Source: Anaerosacchariphilus polymeriproducens (GTDB lineage Bacteria; Bacillota; Clostridia; Lachnospirales; Lachnospiraceae). From it: a stretch of DNA of 64,000 nt. The DNA lies in assembly GCF_003363435.1 (NCBI RefSeq), contig NZ_QRCT01000028.1, positions 36,931-100,930 on the forward strand, written 5' to 3'. A program made the translations under genes and the position numbers. The notes beneath the pieces were generated by a model. That model did no database searches. It was not told where the DNA came from and saw nothing but the letters and a program-made list of their open reading frames with translations. Of this stretch, positions 27,602 to 36,763 are shown piece by piece. Numbering within the stretch: position 1 is the stretch's first letter; each line of letters opens with the position of its first letter.

Positions 27602-28372
27602 ATGGAACAGAAGTTTAGAGAGAAGGCAGTTATTATTCGTCAGGAAGAAATTGCAACCGGTATATTTAGCATGTGGCTTAAAACAGAAAAGATTGCTAAG
27701 GCTGCAAGAGCAGGCCAATTTATTGCTGTATATTGTAATGATGGAAGCCGGTTATTACCCAGACCGATCAGTATTTGTGAAATAGATAAAGATGATGATG
27801 CAGTTCGCATTGTTTATCGTGTTGCCGGAAAGGGAACTGATGAAATTTCATTTATGAGAACAAGTATGCAGCTGGATGTAATGGGACCTTTAGGAAACGG
27901 ATTTCCTATTAAAGAAAAAAAAGCATTACTGATTGGAGGAGGTATTGGGATTCCGCCGTTATTACAGCTGGCAAAAGATTTAAAATGTGAAACACAGATT
28001 GCAGCAGGTTATAAAGAACAACTTTTTTTAAATGAAGAATTTAAAAAGGTTGGTAATTTATACATAGCCACAGAAGATGGTGAGCATGGAACAGAAGGTA
28101 ATGTAATGGATGCTGTTAAGAGAAATGATTTGGATGCTGAAATTATTTATGCATGTGGACCTACTCCTATGTTGAAAGCTGTGAAAGAATATGCGAAAGA
28201 AAAGAATATCGAAGCGTGGCTGTCTTTAGAAGAAAAAATGGCATGTGGAATCGGAGCTTGTTTATCATGTGTCTGCAAATCTAAACATAAAGATGCTCAT
28301 ACCAATGTAAATAATAAACGTGTTTGTAAAGAAGGACCTGTCTTCAGAGCGGAGGAGGTTGAGTTATCATGA
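27602..28372 (+). CDS. pyrK: Dihydroorotate dehydrogenase electron-transfer subunit
   Basis: A 256-residue PyrK, the FAD and [2Fe-2S] subunit that passes electrons from PyrD to NAD. The FAD-binding RLLPRPISICEID is at about 56-68, and the NAD-binding ALLIGGGIGIPPLLQLAK at about 101-118. The iron-sulphur motif MACGIGACLSCVCKSK is completed by NKRVCKEGPVF. GGAGAAAAGG precedes the ATG. The stop overlaps the pyrD start by four bases. Confidence 0.96.
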   Translation: MEQKFREKAVIIRQEEIATGIFSMWLKTEKIAKAARAGQFIAVYCNDGSRLLPRPISICEIDKDDDAVRIVYRVAGKGTDEISFMRTSMQLDVMGPLGNGFPIKEKKALLIGGGIGIPPLLQLAKDLKCETQIAAGYKEQLFLNEEFKKVGNLYIATEDGEHGTEGNVMDAVKRNDLDAEIIYACGPTPMLKAVKEYAKEKNIEAWLSLEEKMACGIGACLSCVCKSKHKDAHTNVNNKRVCKEGPVFRAEEVELS

Positions 28373-29271
28373 ATACAAAAGTCAATATTGCAGGCGTAAT
28401 TTTGAATAATCCGGTAATGACAGCTTCCGGAACATTTGGATCGGGAGAAGAATACAGTCAATTTGTGAATTTAAGTCAATTGGGTGCAGTAGTAACGAAA
28501 GGTGTATCCATTGTTCCTTGGGAGGGGAATCCTACACCAAGAATAGCAGAAACTTATGGTGGCATGATTAATGCAATTGGATTGCAGAATCCCGGTATTG
28601 ATTTATTTATTGAAAGAGATATACCATTTTTGACACAGTTTGATTCGAAAATTGTAGTAAATGTATGTGGAAAAACGATGGAAGATTATTGTGAAGTTGT
28701 AGAAAAACTTTCGGATATGCCGGTGGATTTATTAGAGATGAATGTATCTTGTCCCAATGTCAAAGAAGGAGGGATTGCATTTGGTCAAAATCCAAACGCA
28801 TTAGAAAAAATAACGAAAGAAGTTAAAAAATTTGCACGTCAGCCAATCATTATGAAACTCAGTCCGAACGTAACTGATATTGCAGAGATGGCTAAAGCAG
28901 CTACAGCCGGAGGGGCAGATGCTTTATCACTTATTAATACTCTGACAGGGATGAAAATTGATATAAACCGCAAATCATTCGCAGTAGCGAATAAAACCGG
29001 AGGTCTTTCCGGTCCTGCAATTAAGCCGGTAGCAGTCAGAATGGTTTATGAAGCAGCAAATGCTGTAGACATTCCAATTATAGGAATGGGTGGAATCGTG
29101 AATGCAGAAGATGCATTGGAATTTATTATGGCTGGTGCTTCTGCCGTAGCTGTTGGGACAGGAAATTTCATAAATCCTTATGCAACATTGAATGTATTAA
29201 AAGGTATCGAAGAATATATGGAAAAGAATCATATTGAAGATATCAATGAAATAATTGGATGTGTCAGATAG
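28369..29271 (+). CDS. pyrD: Dihydroorotate dehydrogenase, catalytic subunit (class 1B)
   Basis: A 300-residue FMN enzyme oxidising dihydroorotate to orotate. Class 1B is shown by the adjacent pyrK and by the catalytic Cys in NVSCPNVKEGGIAFG (about 125-139). Other landmarks are MTASGTFGSGEEY, MINAIGLQNPGID, LSLINTLTGMKID, and the phosphate-binding IPIIGMGGIVNAEDALEF followed by AGASAVAVGTGNF. GGAGGTTGAG precedes the ATG within pyrK. It functions as a PyrD2-PyrK2 complex in the cytosol. Confidence 0.97.
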   Translation: MNTKVNIAGVILNNPVMTASGTFGSGEEYSQFVNLSQLGAVVTKGVSIVPWEGNPTPRIAETYGGMINAIGLQNPGIDLFIERDIPFLTQFDSKIVVNVCGKTMEDYCEVVEKLSDMPVDLLEMNVSCPNVKEGGIAFGQNPNALEKITKEVKKFARQPIIMKLSPNVTDIAEMAKAATAGGADALSLINTLTGMKIDINRKSFAVANKTGGLSGPAIKPVAVRMVYEAANAVDIPIIGMGGIVNAEDALEFIMAGASAVAVGTGNFINPYATLNVLKGIEEYMEKNHIEDINEIIGCVR

Positions 29272-29320
29272 TTATATGAATATGAAATAATATACAATAA
29301 TAAAATTTGAGGAGAATAAG

Positions 29321-29995
29321 ATGGAGCAATATAAAAAAGAGTTTATAGAATTTATGGTAGACTGTGGTGTTTTAAAATTTGGTGATTTTGTTACTAAAAG
29401 TGGAAGGAAAACTCCATTTTTTGTTAATACTGGTTTTTATAGAACCGGTTCACAACTTCACAAATTAGGTGAATACTATGCGAAAGCAATTGAAAGTACA
29501 TTTGGAACAGATTTTGATGTTCTATTTGGACCGGCATATAAAGGGATTCCTTTAGCAGTTTCAACAACCATGGCTCTTAGCGAACAATATGGAAAAGATA
29601 TTAGATATTGTTCCAATCGAAAAGAAATAAAGGACCATGGAGATACCGGTATCCTTCTTGGGAGTCCAATTGCAGATGGAGATAAAGTATTGATTATTGA
29701 AGATGTAACTACAGCCGGCACCTCTATTCAAGAAACATTACCTATCATCAAAGAACAAGGAGATGTAAAGGTAGTAGGGCTTGTTGTATCAGTGGATCGT
29801 TTAGAACGAGGTCAGGGTAAGAAAAGTGCTTTGGCAGAGATTAGTGAAACATATGGTTTGAAAACGACTTCTATCGTAACAATGAAGGAAGTAGTTGAAC
29901 ATTTGTATAACAAAGAATATAAAGGTAAAATAATCATCGATGATCATTTAAAATCAGCAATAGATGCATATTATAAGCAATATGGAGTGGAGTAG
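29321..29995 (+). CDS. pyrE: Orotate phosphoribosyltransferase
   Basis: A 224-residue PyrE joining orotate and PRPP to give orotidylate. The N-terminal GDFVTKSGRKTPFFVNTG, FGPAYKGIPLAV, EIKDHGDTG loop and the PRPP-binding VLIIEDVTTAGTSIQETL (about 123-140) are all present. It starts 49 bp after pyrD with TTGAGGAGAA before the ATG, and is followed 13 bp later by a tiny membrane-protein gene. With pyrF this completes the UMP branch encoded here. Confidence 0.96.
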   Translation: MEQYKKEFIEFMVDCGVLKFGDFVTKSGRKTPFFVNTGFYRTGSQLHKLGEYYAKAIESTFGTDFDVLFGPAYKGIPLAVSTTMALSEQYGKDIRYCSNRKEIKDHGDTGILLGSPIADGDKVLIIEDVTTAGTSIQETLPIIKEQGDVKVVGLVVSVDRLERGQGKKSALAEISETYGLKTTSIVTMKEVVEHLYNKEYKGKIIIDDHLKSAIDAYYKQYGVE

Positions 29996-30008
29996 AGGAG
30001 GAATTTTA

Positions 30009-30161
30009 ATGGGTGAAAAAATATATAAATCAATGGCAATTACAGGTGCAGGAAACATTGTAATCGGAATTATAATCATAGCCACGGGAGTCGCTTGTGG
30101 AGTAATATCCATAATTAACGGTGCCCGTTTGTTGAAAAATAAATCAGATTTGATATTTTAA
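30009..30161 (+). CDS. 50-residue membrane protein at the end of the pyr operon
   Basis: A short protein with one long hydrophobic helix, about residues 9-33 (AITGAGNIVIGIIIIATGVA), and a basic cytoplasmic end. The ATG at 30009 follows AGAGGAGGAATTTTA, an excellent ribosome-binding site, whereas a longer frame from 29964 lies inside pyrE. The good translation signal supports a real gene. No function is known. Confidence 0.65.
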   Translation: MGEKIYKSMAITGAGNIVIGIIIIATGVACGVISIINGARLLKNKSDLIF

Positions 30162-30162
30162 T

Positions 30163-30184
30163 AAGGGGAGCAAACCCCTTAATT
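30163..30184 (+). terminator. Weak terminator after the pyr operon
   Basis: AAGGGG / CCCCTT with a six-base loop, then AATTTCTG. The T tract is short, so read-through is likely. Confidence 0.5.
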
Positions 30185-30228
30185 TCTGTTGTTACAATAG
30201 TTTTTCTGCATAAAGAGAGGAACAGAAA

Positions 30229-30693
30229 ATGAAAGTGAAACATGCGAAAATAATTCGAAGGTTAGGATGGATTGCATTTGTTATCTACTTAATCTTTCTA
30301 ATCTATTTCATGTTCTTTGCAGAAGGATTTGGAAGAGTTAATTCTCAAAATCGAGAATATAGTTATAATATAGTTCCATTTCGAGAAATAAAAAGATTTA
30401 TTCGTTATTCGAACCTTTTGGGGGGAAAGGCAGTTTTAATAAACCTAGTGGGTAATGTAGTAGGATTTATGCCGATTGGATTTATCCCGCCTATCATTAC
30501 CAAAAGATGCAGGAGTATATGTTTTATGACATTGTTGGGATTAGAGTGCAGTCTGCTTATAGAGATTTCTCAATTGATTTTTAAAGTGGGCAGCTTTGAT
30601 GTTGATGATTTAATATTAAATACTTTAGGAGCAGCCGCAGGGTATTTGGTTTTTGCAATCTGCAATTTATTAAGGAGAAAGTATTATGGCTAG
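30229..30693 (+). CDS. VanZ-like family membrane protein
   Basis: A 154-residue protein with four transmembrane helices (about 12-30, 65-85, 95-115 and 125-148). The family core is present: NLVGNVVGFMPIGFIPP and later SFDVDDLILNTLGAAAGYL. VanZ itself gives low teicoplanin resistance, but most members are unlinked to resistance and have unknown roles in the envelope. It overlaps the next gene by eight bases. AGAGAGGAA precedes the ATG. Confidence 0.9.
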   Translation: MKVKHAKIIRRLGWIAFVIYLIFLIYFMFFAEGFGRVNSQNREYSYNIVPFREIKRFIRYSNLLGGKAVLINLVGNVVGFMPIGFIPPIITKRCRSICFMTLLGLECSLLIEISQLIFKVGSFDVDDLILNTLGAAAGYLVFAICNLLRRKYYG

Positions 30694-31012
30694 GAAACAA
30701 AAGAGAAGACGTAAAGTGAAGTTTGGAAACCGTAAACATTCGATAAGAGGTATTTTGTCAACGATAATGGCAGTTTTTTCCTTGATAATATTTTGTATAT
30801 TAATCATTGTTTCTTACAAAATGAAGGGAAATGGAGGCATATATCTTGGAACTATAGGTATTGCGGCACTATTTATCAATATTGTAGGGATTATGGCAGG
30901 TATAAATAGTTTCAAAGAGAGGGAGAGAAATTACTTATATTCTAAGATCGGTCTGGTGGTTAATGTTATTTTGTTAATAACCTGGGGTATCATTTATGCC
31001 TTAGGTATGTAA
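30686..31012 (+). CDS. Small membrane protein, DUF6142-like
   Basis: A 108-residue protein with a very basic N-terminus (MARKQKRRRKVKFGNRKHSI) and three hydrophobic helices at about 25-45, 53-72 and 85-105. The FGNRKHSIRGILSTIMAVFS start is what I remember from proteins labelled DUF6142 in Lachnospiraceae, not verified by search. It starts inside the VanZ-like gene, with AAGGAGAAAG upstream, so the two are probably co-translated. Function unknown. Confidence 0.7.
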   Translation: MARKQKRRRKVKFGNRKHSIRGILSTIMAVFSLIIFCILIIVSYKMKGNGGIYLGTIGIAALFINIVGIMAGINSFKERERNYLYSKIGLVVNVILLITWGIIYALGM

Positions 31013-31032
31013 AAAAATAGAAGGGGTATAAA

Positions 31033-31632
31033 ATGGAACGATTAAAACAACAAATGAAGTTTATTTTAGAAATTGACAATTTAAAGAAAGTACAAAGGCA
31101 ATCATATCTGAGCGATGGTAGTCGCAAAGAAAATGACACAGAACATTCATGGCATCTGGCAATGATGTGTTTTCTTTTAAAAGAATATGCACCAAAGGAA
31201 ATTGATGTTTTAAAAACCATGACAATGGTATTGATTCATGACATTGTAGAACTAGATGCCGGAGATACTTATGCGTATGATGATGCCGGAAACAGTACCA
31301 AGAGGGAGAGAGAAGTGAAGGCAGCAGAACGTATTTATGGTATACTTCCAAAGGAGCAGGATAAGGAATTAAGAAATCTTTGGGAAGAATTTGAAGAAGG
31401 TACTTCTGAGGAAGCTAAATTTGCAAACGCATTAGATAAAATACAACCGATTCTTTTAAACGATGCTTCAGAGGGAAAAGCATGGAGAGAACATGCGGTT
31501 GAAATAAATCAAATCTTAAAAAGAAATGAAAAGACTCCGAAAGGAGCACCAGAATTGTGGGAGTATTGTGAAAAACTTCTAGAAGATAATATTAAGAAAG
31601 GAAATATCAAGGCAGAAGGAGGAGTAGTATGA
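31033..31632 (+). CDS. HD-domain phosphohydrolase (YfbR/HDDC2-like)
   Basis: A 199-residue HD hydrolase. The metal ligands are NDTEHSWHLAMM (first His), LIHDIVELDAGDTYAYD (His-Asp pair) and ALDKIQPIL (last Asp). The order fits the 5'-deoxynucleotidase-like YfbR/HDDC2 group, which hydrolyses deoxynucleoside monophosphates; substrate is inferred. AGAAGGGG lies before the ATG. It overlaps the M29 aminopeptidase start by four bases. Confidence 0.87.
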   Translation: MERLKQQMKFILEIDNLKKVQRQSYLSDGSRKENDTEHSWHLAMMCFLLKEYAPKEIDVLKTMTMVLIHDIVELDAGDTYAYDDAGNSTKREREVKAAERIYGILPKEQDKELRNLWEEFEEGTSEEAKFANALDKIQPILLNDASEGKAWREHAVEINQILKRNEKTPKGAPELWEYCEKLLEDNIKKGNIKAEGGVV

Positions 31633-33695
31633 AGGCTCAAAAAGAAATAGATCTGGAAGAATTGGAAGAAAGACTAGCCCTTTCTATTGATAGGATCACA
31701 CAAATTCAAAAAGAAGAAACTGTTTCAGAAATTGTAAGGGACTATTTTGTAAAAACAGCATCTTTTATTTTAGATATGAAACAGTTGTTTGATGATGTAC
31801 AAAATAATTTTTTAGATGAATTGACGATGGAAGAATGCAGGATGAAGAATCAAAAGCTTTATCTGGACATCATGCCTGAGTCTTATGAAAAAAGTTATGC
31901 AAATCCCAGATATGCGCAAACAGCATTAACAGAAGATTATGGAAAGATTTTATGTTTTTTGTATACAGAAATTCGTGGAATGATTGTTTATGCTTATGAA
32001 AAGCGAATGGAAGAAATGGTAATATTGTGTGAATTATTTATAGAGATATATAACTGTTTTGAAGCAGAAGAATTACCAACTTATCAGAGTTTACGCGATA
32101 TTATTTATTGGTTTGAGAGTGATTATTCGGATTTGACGGTAGCTTATCGAATTCGGGAACAGTTGGATCCTGATCTTTCTTTTGCAACAGATATTATCAT
32201 GCAATCAGATTTATCAGATTTAAGATATTTATATAAATTTGGTGAATATATTTCTGAAAATGAAATTAAGATTGCAGAATTTATGAATAATCTTCCCGAA
32301 CAGCAAGTTCGGGAAATGGCAGATACTTATACCGAAGGATATCGAATAGGATTTGTAAATGGAAATAAAGATTTATCAAAAAAAGAAGTCGTAAATATCC
32401 GCTATTGCATAGGTTTTGAACGGATGATCCGGTATGCAATACAAAATTTTGAAAAGATGGGATTAAGGCCAACTATATACCGGGCTGCTGTTATGAGTAT
32501 TCATAAGAGAAGCCATCATAAAATCGGTTATTTTTCTATGTCTCCAAATAAACAATATGATTATGATCACAAAGCAGACCAAGGTTTGTATTTAGATAAA
32601 AAATTTGTAGAACGAAAATTAGGTGTTATGCGGAATACCTATGAAACCTATAAAGAGTTAGCTTATAAGCATGCAGGTCCGGCAGTAGTTGAAATTTTCG
32701 GAGAAATTCCTTTTGTTCCGGAAAGTAAACCAGAAGCAGTTGATTTTGATGATACACAGCAAAAACTTTTAGTATACTTTGATAGTGAGTCCGGGCAGTT
32801 GGTGAACCAATATATTAAAGGGGAAGAAAGAAGTTTTACTATTATTGCTTTTCCAGTTCCAACGATTGGAGACAAATTTGAAGAAATATTTAAAGAAACC
32901 GTAAAAATTAATACACTTGATTATACTTTATACCAAAATATCCAACAGACGATCATAGATGCTTTGGATGGAGCTTTGTATGTAGAGATTCTGGGAGAAG
33001 GAGAAAACAGGACTAATTTAAAAGTATCTCTGCATCAATTAAAGAATCCGGAAACAGAAACTGTTTTTGAGAATTGTGTGGCAGATGTTAATATACCGGT
33101 TGGAGAAGTGTTTACATCACCAGTATTGAAAGGAACTACAGGAACCCTTCATGTAAGTCGTGTTTATTTAAATGAGTTAGAGTATAATGATTTAGAGATT
33201 GAATTTAAAGATGGTATGGTCGCTTCTTATATTTGCAAAAATTTTGCAAAAGAAGAAGAAAATCAAAAATATATCAGAGAAAATGTACTATATCATCACG
33301 ATACACTACCAATGGGTGAATTTGCGATCGGCACAAATACAACTGCATATATTATGGCTCAGAAATATAATATTGCAGAAAAACTTCCAATTCTGATAGC
33401 GGAAAAAATGGGACCTCACTTTGCGATAGGAGATACTTGTTATAGTCATTCTGAAGAGGTTAAAGTTTTGAATCCAAACGGAAAAGAAGTCGTAGCAAAA
33501 GATAATGAAATTTCCATTCAAAGAAAAGAAAATCCAAGTAAAGCGTACTTTCATTGTCATACAGATATTACGATTCCATATGATGAATTACAACAATTAT
33601 CGGCAGTTATGGCTGATGGTACAAAGCATTTGATCATCCAAAATGGCAGATTTGTATTACTGGGTACAGAAGAATTAAATAAGCCATTTGAGTAA
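31629..33695 (+). CDS. M29 family metallo-aminopeptidase with N-terminal extension
   Basis: A 688-residue protein. The C-terminal half matches the thermophilic (M29, AmpS/AmpT-like) aminopeptidases. Metal ligands can be placed in IPVGEVFTSP (Glu), LPMGEFAIGTN (Glu), GPHFAIGDTCYSHSEE (His) and FHCHTDITIPYDEL (His and Asp). The N-terminal ~350 residues are helical and make it much longer than the usual ~410. I recall this extended form in Lachnospiraceae but cannot assign a role to the extension. GAAGGAGGAGT lies before the ATG. Probably cytosolic, releasing N-terminal amino acids from peptides. Confidence 0.87.
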   Translation: MKAQKEIDLEELEERLALSIDRITQIQKEETVSEIVRDYFVKTASFILDMKQLFDDVQNNFLDELTMEECRMKNQKLYLDIMPESYEKSYANPRYAQTALTEDYGKILCFLYTEIRGMIVYAYEKRMEEMVILCELFIEIYNCFEAEELPTYQSLRDIIYWFESDYSDLTVAYRIREQLDPDLSFATDIIMQSDLSDLRYLYKFGEYISENEIKIAEFMNNLPEQQVREMADTYTEGYRIGFVNGNKDLSKKEVVNIRYCIGFERMIRYAIQNFEKMGLRPTIYRAAVMSIHKRSHHKIGYFSMSPNKQYDYDHKADQGLYLDKKFVERKLGVMRNTYETYKELAYKHAGPAVVEIFGEIPFVPESKPEAVDFDDTQQKLLVYFDSESGQLVNQYIKGEERSFTIIAFPVPTIGDKFEEIFKETVKINTLDYTLYQNIQQTIIDALDGALYVEILGEGENRTNLKVSLHQLKNPETETVFENCVADVNIPVGEVFTSPVLKGTTGTLHVSRVYLNELEYNDLEIEFKDGMVASYICKNFAKEEENQKYIRENVLYHHDTLPMGEFAIGTNTTAYIMAQKYNIAEKLPILIAEKMGPHFAIGDTCYSHSEEVKVLNPNGKEVVAKDNEISIQRKENPSKAYFHCHTDITIPYDELQQLSAVMADGTKHLIIQNGRFVLLGTEELNKPFE

Positions 33696-33723
33696 ATTTC
33701 TAAGCTATTGGTTGAAAGAGTAC

Positions 33724-33752
33724 TTGAAACGAATGGGAAAATAGGATAAAGT
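33724..33752 (+). promoter_or_regulatory. Promoter of purM-purN-purD
   Basis: TTGAAA (33724-33729), 17-bp spacer, TAAAGT (33747-33752). No purine riboswitch is seen in the 45-bp leader. Confidence 0.5.
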
Positions 33753-33796
33753 ATAGAAGATATTAAGATAATGCCAATCGTAGGAGGAATTAAGAA

Positions 33797-34822
33797 ATGG
33801 ATTACAAAAAAGCAGGTGTAGACATTGAAGCTGGTTATAAATCAGTGGAACTAATGAAAAAACATGTACAGGGAACCATGAGACCGGAAGTTTTAACTAA
33901 CATTGGTGGTTTTTCAGGTGCTTTTTCAGCAGAAGCTTTTAAAAATATGGAAAAACCAACTTTAGTATCAGGTACAGATGGAGTGGGTACAAAGTTAAAA
34001 CTAGCTTTTCTCTTAGATAAACATGATACCATTGGAATCGATTGTGTAGCTATGTGTGTCAATGATATTGCATGTGCAGGAGGAGAACCTCTTTTCTTTC
34101 TAGATTATATTGCTTGCGGTAAAAATGATCCTGAGAAAATTGCTACCATTGTAAGTGGAGTGGCAGAAGGATGTAAGCAGTCCGGTGCGGCATTAATCGG
34201 GGGAGAAACAGCTGAGATGCCAGGGTTTTATCCTATCGATGAATACGATTTGGCGGGTTTTGCAGTAGGTGTAGTAGACGAAAAAGATTTAATTACCGGT
34301 AAAGAATTAAAAGAGAATGATGTATTAATAGGAATTGCATCCTCTGGAGTACACAGTAATGGATTTTCTTTAGTAAGAAAAGTATTCAGCATGACAGAAG
34401 AAGCACTGAATACATATTATGATTCTTTGGAGAAGACATTAGGAGAAGCTCTTATTGAACCAACTAAAATCTATGTGAAAGCATTACGCTCTATTAAGGA
34501 AACAGGTGTTACCATAAGAGCATGCAGCCATATAACCGGTGGTGGATTTTATGAAAATGTTCCAAGGATGTTATCGGAAGGAATGCATGCAGTAATTGAA
34601 AAGAATAGTTATAAAGTACCTGCTATTTTTGAAATGCTTGCAAAAGATGGTGATATCAAAGAAGATATTATGTACAATACATTTAATATGGGAATTGGTA
34701 TGGTAGTTGCCGTGAGTCCTGAAGATGTTGATAAGACAATAGATGGAATAGAAGCTGCAGGAGAAAAAGCTTTCAAGATAGGCTATGTTAAGAATGGCGA
34801 AAAAGGAGTTACTTTATGTTAA
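33797..34822 (+). CDS. purM: Phosphoribosylformylglycinamidine cyclo-ligase (AIR synthetase)
   Basis: A 341-residue PurM closing the imidazole ring in purine synthesis. Clear landmarks: [20 protein letters not shown] near residue 55, [20 protein letters not shown] with the ATP-binding Asp, [30 protein letters not shown] and [18 protein letters not shown]. The length is typical. TAGGAGGAA precedes the ATG. The end overlaps purN by seven bases. Confidence 0.97.
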   Translation: MDYKKAGVDIEAGYKSVELMKKHVQGTMRPEVLTNIGGFSGAFSAEAFKNMEKPTLVSGTDGVGTKLKLAFLLDKHDTIGIDCVAMCVNDIACAGGEPLFFLDYIACGKNDPEKIATIVSGVAEGCKQSGAALIGGETAEMPGFYPIDEYDLAGFAVGVVDEKDLITGKELKENDVLIGIASSGVHSNGFSLVRKVFSMTEEALNTYYDSLEKTLGEALIEPTKIYVKALRSIKETGVTIRACSHITGGGFYENVPRMLSEGMHAVIEKNSYKVPAIFEMLAKDGDIKEDIMYNTFNMGIGMVVAVSPEDVDKTIDGIEAAGEKAFKIGYVKNGEKGVTLC

Positions 34823-35442
34823 AGATTGCAGTATTAGTATCTGGAGGTGGAACGAACCTACAGGCTATTATTGATGCAGTAGAACAGAGAACGATTACAA
34901 ATACAAAAATTGAAGTTGTAATTAGTAATAATAAAAATGCGTATGCTTTAGAAAGAGCAAAAAAACACAACATAGACAGTAAATGTATTTCACCAAAGGA
35001 TTTTGAAACAAGAGAAGAATTTCATGATGCTTTGTTAAAAACCTTGGAAGACCATCAAATTGATTTGATTGTTTTAGCTGGTTACCTGGTTGTGATTTCA
35101 GAAAAAATGATACAAAGATATGAAGATAAAATTATTAATATTCATCCATCGTTGATTCCGGCATTTTGCGGAACAGGTTATTATGGACTTAAAGTTCATG
35201 AAGCTGCATTAGAACGTGGTGTGAAGGTAGCAGGTGCTACCGTACATTTTGTGGATGAAGGTACAGATACAGGTCCAATTATTTTACAAAAACCAGTACA
35301 AGTGGAAGAAGGAGATACTCCGAAAATCTTGCAACAAAGAGTGATGGAGCAGGCGGAATGGATTATTTTACCTCAGGCCATTGATTTAATTGCAAATAAA
35401 AAAATACAAGTAGTAAATAAAAAGGTGAAAATACTTATTTAA
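34816..35442 (+). CDS. purN: Phosphoribosylglycinamide formyltransferase
   Basis: A 208-residue PurN using 10-formyltetrahydrofolate. The signature [20 protein letters not shown] carries the catalytic Asn and His, and [20 protein letters not shown] the catalytic Asp. The N-terminal [17 protein letters not shown] binds the phosphate. It overlaps purM. Its stop codon sits in the loop of a strong hairpin located before purD. Confidence 0.97.
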   Translation: MLKIAVLVSGGGTNLQAIIDAVEQRTITNTKIEVVISNNKNAYALERAKKHNIDSKCISPKDFETREEFHDALLKTLEDHQIDLIVLAGYLVVISEKMIQRYEDKIINIHPSLIPAFCGTGYYGLKVHEAALERGVKVAGATVHFVDEGTDTGPIILQKPVQVEEGDTPKILQQRVMEQAEWIILPQAIDLIANKKIQVVNKKVKILI

Positions 35443-35456
35443 GTATTTTCCCTTTT
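35421..35456 (+). promoter_or_regulatory. Intercistronic hairpin purN-purD
   Basis: AAAGGTGAAAATACTT pairs with AAGTATTTTCCCTTT around a four-base loop that contains the purN stop. There is no T tract beyond the arm, so it is more likely an mRNA-processing or stability element, or a partial terminator, than a full stop. Confidence 0.55.
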
Positions 35457-35478
35457 GATGTAATAAAAGGAGGAACCT

Positions 35479-36750
35479 ATGAAAGTTTTAATCGTTGGAA
35501 GCGGAGGAAGAGAACATGCTATTGCATGGAAAGTGTCACAAAGCTCCAAAGTAGAAAAAATATACTGTGCACCTGGAAATGCAGGAATTGCGGAATATGC
35601 ACAGTGTCTGCCTATTGGTGCAATGGAATTTGAGAAATTAGTGGCTTTTGCTGAAGAAGAAAAGATTGGTTTAACAATTATTGGAATGGATGATCCTTTA
35701 GTTGGAGGAATTGTTGATGTATTTGAAAAGAAAGGACTTAGAGTTTTTGGTCCAAGGGAAAATGCAGCTATATTAGAAGGGTCTAAAGCTTTTTCAAAAG
35801 ATTTAATGAAAAAGTATAATATTCCAACTGCAGCTTATGAAAATTTTGATGATGCGCAAGAGGCTTACGAATATTTAGAAAAAGCAGAGTTTCCGATTGT
35901 TTTAAAAGCGGATGGGCTGGCACTTGGTAAAGGAGTACTCATTTGTAATACGATAGAGGAAGCGAAGGAAGGCGTAAAAACAATTATGCTTGATAAACAA
36001 TTCGGGGCGGCAGGAAATCGTCTTGTAATTGAAGAATTTATGGTCGGAAGAGAAGTTTCCGTTTTGTCTTTTGTAGATGGAAAAACGATAAAGACAATGA
36101 CATCAGCTCAGGATCATAAGCGGGCAAAAGATGGAGATGAAGGACTTAATACAGGCGGAATGGGAACTTTTTCGCCAAGTCCATTTTATACGGATGAAGT
36201 AGATGAATTTTGTAAAAAATACATTTATCAGGCAACCGTTGATGCTATGAAATCAGAAGGAAGAGAATTTAAAGGAATTATATTCTTTGGATTGATGCTT
36301 ACCAAGAATGGTCCAAAAGTATTGGAGTATAATGCTAGATTTGGAGATCCGGAAGCACAGGTAGTATTGCCGAGAATGAAAAATGATATCATTGAAGTTA
36401 TGGAAGCATGTATCGATGGAACGTTGGATCAATTAGAATTAGAATTTGAAAACAATGCTGCTGTATGTGTGGTTCTTGCTTCAGACGGTTATCCGTTAGC
36501 ATATGATAAAGGTTTAGAAATTAAGGGATTAGAAAATTTTAAAGAAAAAGAAGGGTATTATGTTTTCCATGCAGGTACAAAATTTGATAATGAAAAAATT
36601 GTTACCAATGGAGGGCGTGTATTAGGTGTGGTTGCAAAAGGGGAAGATTTGAAGGCAGCCAGAACTAATGCGTATGAAGCAACCAAGTGGATTGATTTTG
36701 CCAATAAGTATATGCGTAGTGATATTGGTAAAGCAATTGATGAGGTATAA
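35479..36750 (+). CDS. purD: Phosphoribosylamine-glycine ligase
   Basis: A 423-residue ATP-grasp enzyme, second step of purine synthesis. Features in order: VLIVGSGGREHAIAWKVSQS, YCAPGNAGIAEYAQ, EGSKAFSKDLMKKYNIPTA, FPIVLKADGLALGKGVLIC, SAQDHKRAKDGDEGLNTGGM and LEYNARFGDPEAQVVLPRM. All agree with the family length and order. AAGGAGGAACC is placed before the ATG. Genes for purH and other steps are not adjacent. Confidence 0.97.
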   Translation: MKVLIVGSGGREHAIAWKVSQSSKVEKIYCAPGNAGIAEYAQCLPIGAMEFEKLVAFAEEEKIGLTIIGMDDPLVGGIVDVFEKKGLRVFGPRENAAILEGSKAFSKDLMKKYNIPTAAYENFDDAQEAYEYLEKAEFPIVLKADGLALGKGVLICNTIEEAKEGVKTIMLDKQFGAAGNRLVIEEFMVGREVSVLSFVDGKTIKTMTSAQDHKRAKDGDEGLNTGGMGTFSPSPFYTDEVDEFCKKYIYQATVDAMKSEGREFKGIIFFGLMLTKNGPKVLEYNARFGDPEAQVVLPRMKNDIIEVMEACIDGTLDQLELEFENNAAVCVVLASDGYPLAYDKGLEIKGLENFKEKEGYYVFHAGTKFDNEKIVTNGGRVLGVVAKGEDLKAARTNAYEATKWIDFANKYMRSDIGKAIDEV

Positions 36751-36763
36751 GGAGAAGGTAATT

